Shown in pieces: positions 13,773 through 17,822 of a stretch of DNA of 17,822 bases (the stretch's first letter is position 1; the number at the start of each line of letters is the position of its first letter). The stretch comes from Vulcanimicrobiota bacterium (GTDB lineage: Bacteria; Vulcanimicrobiota; Vulcanimicrobiia; Vulcanimicrobiales; Vulcanimicrobiaceae): NCBI GenBank assembly GCA_019233415.1, contig JAFAMK010000415.1, positions 1 to 17,822 of the forward strand. Direction: 5' to 3'. The notes under the pieces are model-generated. The model saw only the letters and a list, made by a program, of their open reading frames with translations. It did no database searches and had not been told where the DNA came from. A program made the translations under genes and the position numbers.

Positions 13773-15008
13773 TCAGACGAAGGCGAGGGTCGGGTAGGCG
13801 CCGCCGAGGACGTCGCTGGGGTCGCGGCCCAGCCACTTCTCGATGACGGTTGCGTAGACGGCGCGGAAGTCGGTTGCGAATTTGAGGTCGCCGTGGTCGA
13901 GGTCGGTCAGCGACGGGTGGTCGCCGTAGATGCCGCCTTTGACGCGGCCGCCAAGGATGAACATCGGCGCCGCGGTTCCGTGGTCGGTACCCGCGGAGGC
14001 GTTCCCGGCGACGCGGCGGCCGAACTCGCTGAACGTCATCGTCAGCACCTTGTCAGCGAGGCCGTGCGCGGCGAGGTCCGTGTAGAACGCGAGCAGTCCG
14101 TCACCGAGATAGCCGAGGAGGCGGTCCTGCTGCGCGCGCTGGCCGGCGTGCGTGTCGAACGAGCCGATCGACACGAAGACGATCTTCGCGCCGGCGCTCG
14201 AACCGATCAGCCGCGCCGCGAGCGCGAGCTGCTGCGCGAAGCCGTTCGGCGCGTACGTCGCCTTGTTGGTGAACTCCGCGGTCTGCTTGCGCAGGAGGTC
14301 GCCGCCGTGGTACGCGTCGCGCGCGGTCGTCGCGATCATCGAGAGGTACGGCGACTGACCGGCCTTCGCGCCGTCGTAGAGCACGCCGGCGCTCTGCTTC
14401 GACGCCAAATCGCGGCCGGTGTTGTAGCCGTACGCGTTGAGCGCGCCGATCGCCGGCACCTCGACGTGCGATGCGACGAGCGCGGCCGGGAGCATGTCGC
14501 CGAGCGAGACCGCTTCGAACATCGACGGTGGCTGCGCGTTCAGCGGGAAGCGCTTGTCGAGATAGCGCCCGATCCAGCCGTACTGCTGCGGGCGGTCGGG
14601 TGAGGCCGTCTCCCAAATCTGCGTCGATTCAAAATGCGAGCGGTTGGGGTTCGGATAGCCGACGCCCTGGAGCACGGCGACGCGACCCTGCTTGTAGAGC
14701 TCGTTCAGGCCCTTGAGCGCCGGGTTGAAACCGATCCGGTCGTTGAGCTTGAGAATCTGCCCGTCGGCGACGGCGATTTGCGGGCGCACGCGGTGGTACT
14801 GGTCGTCGCTCCACGGGATGACGGTGTTCAGCCCGTCGTTGCCGCCGCCCATCTGCACGACGACGAGGACGTTGTCGGGGTCGTTGGCGTTGCCGAACGA
14901 CGGCAGTTGCGGCGAGCCTGATGCGACCTGCGCCAGTGCCTGGCTCGCGTTTCCGCCGAGGAACGCGACGCTCAGCGCGGAGCCGACGACGAAATCTTTG
15001 CGCTGCAT
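13773..15008 (-). CDS. DUF1501 family protein, probably Tat-exported
   Basis: This 411-residue protein matches the DUF1501 family: VLVVVQMGGGNDGLNTVIPW (47-66) and SHFESTQIWETASP, then YGWIGRYLD, and late in the chain FSEFGRRVAGNASAGTDHGTAAPMFILGG. The family is related to alkaline-phosphatase/sulfatase-type folds, but its function is not established. The N-terminus QRKDFVVGSALSVAFLGG then ASQALAQ resembles a Tat signal with an RK pair and an Ala-x-Ala cleavage site near residue 26. The ATG is preceded by an AAGG ribosome-binding site about 6 nt away. It lies 16 bp downstream of a DUF1800 gene, the usual partner of DUF1501, so the two proteins very likely act together outside the cytoplasm. 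Confidence 0.9.
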   Translation of the reverse strand: MQRKDFVVGSALSVAFLGGNASQALAQVASGSPQLPSFGNANDPDNVLVVVQMGGGNDGLNTVIPWSDDQYHRVRPQIAVADGQILKLNDRIGFNPALKGLNELYKQGRVAVLQGVGYPNPNRSHFESTQIWETASPDRPQQYGWIGRYLDKRFPLNAQPPSMFEAVSLGDMLPAALVASHVEVPAIGALNAYGYNTGRDLASKQSAGVLYDGAKAGQSPYLSMIATTARDAYHGGDLLRKQTAEFTNKATYAPNGFAQQLALAARLIGSSAGAKIVFVSIGSFDTHAGQRAQQDRLLGYLGDGLLAFYTDLAAHGLADKVLTMTFSEFGRRVAGNASAGTDHGTAAPMFILGGRVKGGIYGDHPSLTDLDHGDLKFATDFRAVYATVIEKWLGRDPSDVLGGAYPTLAFV

Positions 15009-15024
15009 GACGACCTTCTTCTCG

Positions 15025-16476
15025 CTAGTCGAGCTGGTTGACGGGGAGGTTGAGGGTGAGCGCGAGCGCGCCGCGGATCTTGTCCTGGTAGTTTTCGGGG
15101 CCGAACGGGACCGGGTTCTGCACCGTCGTGCTCGGCGTCTGCGAGTTCAGGTACGCGACGATTGTCGCGCGCACGTCGGAGGTGACGTCGTCCTGGACGA
15201 CGCCGCTGACGATCGCCGCGGCGACCTTGGCCGCGTCCATCCCGAGGCGCTGCACCATGTCGTCGGGCGCGACGTTCGGCGCGGGGACCGCGGGCTGGCC
15301 GTTCTTGCCGGGTGCGGTTTGCGCGATCAGGCCGTTGACGAAGTTGAAGCGCGCCAGCAGCGTCGTCGTGTTGATCCACGTCGGCCCGCCGTCCCAGCCC
15401 TTCACGCTCGGCGGGTTCAGCGGCTCCTGGCCCATCCGCGCGAGCTGGTAGACCAGGTTCGCCGGAATCGTCTGCGCGCCGAGGTAGCGCAGCGTCCCGA
15501 TCGCCAGCTCGATCGGCGACTTCGGAATCGCGCGGTAGGCGCGCGTCGAGTAGAAGACGTTCGAGCGCAGGATCGTCCCGACCGTCTTCGCGACGTCGAA
15601 GCCGGAGAGCGCGTACACCTGTGCGACGCCTTCGATCAGTTCGTCCTCCGGATCGCTGTAGACGAAGAATTCGAGCAGCTTGTGGGCGAGAAAACGTTGG
15701 TGAACCGGCTGCGAGACGATGATCGCGATGACGTCCTCGGCACCGAGCGGGCCGGTATGGCCGAGGACGGTCTTCTGGCCGTCGTCGTGGCGCGCCGGGA
15801 TGAAGACCGCCTGCTGGTGCGCGTCGATCGACCAGCCCGTGAACGCGCGCGCGGCCTCTTTGATGTCGTCTTCGGTGTAGTTGCCGAGGCCGAGCGCGAA
15901 CAGCTCCATCACCTCGCGCGCGTAGTTCTCGTTCGGGTGTGCCTTCGCGTTGTAGCGGTTGTCGAGCCAGATCAGCATCGCCGGATCGCGCGTGACCGAC
16001 GAGAGCAGCACCGGGAACCGCCCCAGTCCCTGATCGCGGAACAGGTTGATCATCCCGCACATGTACTGCGCGGGGACCTTGTTGATCGACGTCGCGAAGT
16101 GGTTGTGCCAGAAGAGCGTCATCTTCTCGACCAGCGGGTGCTGCGTGCGCAGCATCCGGTCGAGCCACCAGTATTGCGCCACCGGGTGCGAGACTTTGAT
16201 GTCGTAGAGCTTGTCGGACGGCGGATAGGCGGGGAAATCCGCGTCGGGCGTCGTCGGGTGCAGCAGCGAATCGACGGCGCCGCCCATCCCGAGCGAGGCC
16301 AGGTGCGCGACGTCGGCGTCCGAACCGCCGAAGCCCGCGCGCCGCAGCAGATGCGCGGCATGACGGGTGCCGAAGCGCCCGTCGTAGGGCTGCAGCGCGG
16401 TCGCCGCGTCGAGCGTCCCCGGCGGACGAAAACCGACCTGCGGATCGGTCGTGGTGTCGATCTTGGGCGGCTGCAC
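15025..16476 (-). CDS. DUF1800 family protein
   Basis: This 483-residue protein has the recognisable DUF1800 layout: TRHAAHLLRRAGFGG near residues 37-51, MTLFWHNHFATS, ENYAREVMELFALGLGNYTEDDIKEAARAFTGW, and a C-terminal VKGWDGGPTWINTTTLLAR. The function is unknown; the family almost always pairs with DUF1501, as here. I chose GTG at 16476 because GGAGGT (complement of 16481-16486) stands 4-5 nt upstream; the first in-frame GTG, at 16494, would add six residues and has no visible ribosome-binding site. No signal peptide is evident with either start, unlike the DUF1501 partner. The 95 bp between it and the upstream helicase gene may contain a promoter, but none is recognisable. Confidence 0.88.
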   Translation of the reverse strand: MQPPKIDTTTDPQVGFRPPGTLDAATALQPYDGRFGTRHAAHLLRRAGFGGSDADVAHLASLGMGGAVDSLLHPTTPDADFPAYPPSDKLYDIKVSHPVAQYWWLDRMLRTQHPLVEKMTLFWHNHFATSINKVPAQYMCGMINLFRDQGLGRFPVLLSSVTRDPAMLIWLDNRYNAKAHPNENYAREVMELFALGLGNYTEDDIKEAARAFTGWSIDAHQQAVFIPARHDDGQKTVLGHTGPLGAEDVIAIIVSQPVHQRFLAHKLLEFFVYSDPEDELIEGVAQVYALSGFDVAKTVGTILRSNVFYSTRAYRAIPKSPIELAIGTLRYLGAQTIPANLVYQLARMGQEPLNPPSVKGWDGGPTWINTTTLLARFNFVNGLIAQTAPGKNGQPAVPAPNVAPDDMVQRLGMDAAKVAAAIVSGVVQDDVTSDVRATIVAYLNSQTPSTTVQNPVPFGPENYQDKIRGALALTLNLPVNQLD

Positions 16477-16571
16477 GATGACCTCCGTGATCACGCGACG
16501 GCGAACGTCCTACGCTGCGAACGCGCTGAGATTCGACGTCGTCTCGCCGAGTCGTTGCCGCGGGATGAGAG

Positions 16572-17822
16572 TTAGATGTGATTCAGCAGGCTGGCGACGT
16601 CGCTCGCAAGCTCCGGCGCGGCGATCCCGCGCGTCGGCCGGCCGCTCGCCGAGACGGTCACCGAGACGTCCGCGCGCCCGAGTGCGGCGGCGAACAGCCG
16701 GCGCTGCTCGCGCACGTAGGCCGCGCGCGGTTTCGCGTGGTGCTCGTACCAGGTGAACTTCGCCGTGCGCGCCGCGACCGCGTCGCCGGCGCTCTCCTTC
16801 GGAATCATCCCGTACGTCGTGCTGAACAGGAACGCGTCGGGGACGTAGTACGGCGGGAACGAACCGGCGCGCGCATCGACGACGAAGACGTGGTCGAAGC
16901 GGCGCGCGAGGACGCGCTCGACCGCCGCGACGACGACCGCGTCGTCGCGTTCGTCGACCATCTCCGGCCCGCGGTCGCCGGCGGCAAGCCGCTCGCAGTA
17001 CGCGAGCGCGCCGGCGAGATCGTCGAACGGGTGGCGCGCCGCGTAGTCGCCGAGCAGCGCGATCGTGCGCGCGATCAGCGTCGCGCGCAGCCGCGCGCGT
17101 GCCGCCGTTTCGCCGGCGCGCGGCTGCAGCAGTCCGCCGTCCTCGACGATCGCGCGCGCGGCGGATTCGACGCCGGTCGTGCGCAGCCAGCAGGACCAGC
17201 GCACGCGGCGTGCACGGAACGCCGCCAGCCGTTCGCGCGCGAGCGGCGCGAGATCGGCGTCGCGCTCGCCGTGCAGGAGGTTCATCCCCAGCCGCAGGTC
17301 GCGCTTGCGGTCCCAGCGGCGGTCGGTTTCCGGCTCCTCCTCGGGGAGCGCGAACAGCGCGGGTTGTGGGCTCGCCGGCTCGCCGCACAGCGTCGCGATC
17401 GAGGCGTCGGAGAGGCGCAGCATCGGCGTCTGCAGCGCGCGCAGCGTCCAGACGTTGCGGAACGGATCGACCGCCGTCCACAGCAGCGCGAGCGCGTCGA
17501 GCACGTCCGTGCGCACGAACAGCGCCGGGTCGCCGGCGAGCGCGATCGGGACGTCGCGCGCGAGGAGTGCGTCCTCGCAGGCGCCGAGCGTGCGCAAGGT
17601 GCGGTGGACGACCGCGATCCGGCCCGGCGGCGTTCCGGCCGCGAGCAGCGCAGTGACGCGTTCGGCGACCGTGTCAGCTTCGGCGGCGCGGTCGGGCGCG
17701 CGCACGACGCGCACCGCGTCGCCCGGCGGGATCGGGCGGTGCGGATCGGCGTCCACGACCGCGCGCATCACCGCGGCGATCTGCAGCGGGAGCGTGCGCG
17801 GCGCGAGCGCGACGGTCGTCGC
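16572..17822 (-). CDS. UvrD/Rep-like helicase, C-terminal part (gene continues beyond the window)
   Basis: The minus-strand frame is open to the window edge and gives the last 416 residues; a GTG/ATG pair near 17770 is probably internal. The segment VRVVRAPDRAAEADTVAERVTALLAAGTPPGRIAVVHR, then ALLARDVPIALAGDPALFVRTDVLDALALLWTAVDP, follows the UvrD C-terminal helicase domain 2A pattern. FDHVFVVDARAGSFP matches the strand after motif V, and REQRRLFAAALGRA occupies motif VI. The canonical THxxKGLE of motif V is not recognisable, and the TRA of motif VI reads GRA, so this is a divergent member. The N-terminal ATPase half and any nuclease domain are not seen. It probably unwinds DNA in repair or recombination. 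Confidence 0.7.
   Translation of the reverse strand, partial: ATTVALAPRTLPLQIAAVMRAVVDADPHRPIPPGDAVRVVRAPDRAAEADTVAERVTALLAAGTPPGRIAVVHRTLRTLGACEDALLARDVPIALAGDPALFVRTDVLDALALLWTAVDPFRNVWTLRALQTPMLRLSDASIATLCGEPASPQPALFALPEEEPETDRRWDRKRDLRLGMNLLHGERDADLAPLARERLAAFRARRVRWSCWLRTTGVESAARAIVEDGGLLQPRAGETAARARLRATLIARTIALLGDYAARHPFDDLAGALAYCERLAAGDRGPEMVDERDDAVVVAAVERVLARRFDHVFVVDARAGSFPPYYVPDAFLFSTTYGMIPKESAGDAVAARTAKFTWYEHHAKPRAAYVREQRRLFAAALGRADVSVTVSASGRPTRGIAAPELASDVASLLNHI

Noticed and set aside
14713..16575. A 620-residue open frame on the plus strand opposite the DUF1501/DUF1800 genes
   Set aside because: It lies antisense to two well-recognised families, is full of Arg/Asp/Val/Glu-biased sequence typical of GC-rich shadows, and has no recognisable motif.

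Overview
The window is very GC-rich chromosomal DNA from a bacterium and is almost fully coding. No stretch over 300 bases lacks a gene; the longest gaps are about 95 to 120 bases. I infer a deep-branching soil-type or environmental lineage. The gene mix is split glycine decarboxylase (GcvPB), BlaI/M56 regulators, DUF1501/DUF1800 and DUF885 proteins, and tandem PilZ proteins. That would fit Candidatus Eremiobacterota (WPS-2) or a relative, but the assignment is a guess from gene content. No rRNA, tRNA or CRISPR array is visible.

The left part (1-11477) is on the plus strand. It opens with the 3' end of gcvPB, then a DUF885 metallo-hydrolase, a BlaI-type repressor and its M56 membrane protease partner. 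A probable new transcription unit starts near 3860: Nudix hydrolase, scpA, scpB, a ComFA-like superfamily II helicase, a SAM methyltransferase, endonuclease IV, two tandem PilZ proteins, DNA polymerase IV and a sulfite-oxidase-type molybdoenzyme. Most genes overlap or abut. Chromosome condensation (ScpAB), base-excision repair (Nfo), lesion bypass (DinB), nucleotide clean-up (Nudix, inferred) and a helicase give this block a genome-maintenance flavour.

The right part is on the minus strand, read from right to left: a partial UvrD/Rep-like helicase, a DUF1800 and DUF1501 pair, a CysQ-type phosphatase, a GNAT acetyltransferase, and last a small GIY-YIG nuclease gene. The two blocks converge at 11477/11494.

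The most unusual structure is at 11509-11872. The GIY-YIG gene is bracketed by a perfect 32-bp inverted repeat with exactly 300 bp between the arms, and one arm encodes part of the protein's C-terminus. A third copy (28 bp) lies inside the 5' end of scpA, 7 kb away, and is translated in the same frame to the same peptide. This looks like a small repeat family dispersed with, or by, a GIY-YIG nuclease.

A second theme is non-standard start sites at tight gene junctions. The M56 gene appears to start at a CTG within CTGA. The helicase has no ATG, GTG or TTG where its homologous N-terminus should begin, and sits at an ATCA that looks like a one-base variant of the usual ATGA overlap. The molybdoenzyme has only CTG codons available upstream of its conserved domain.
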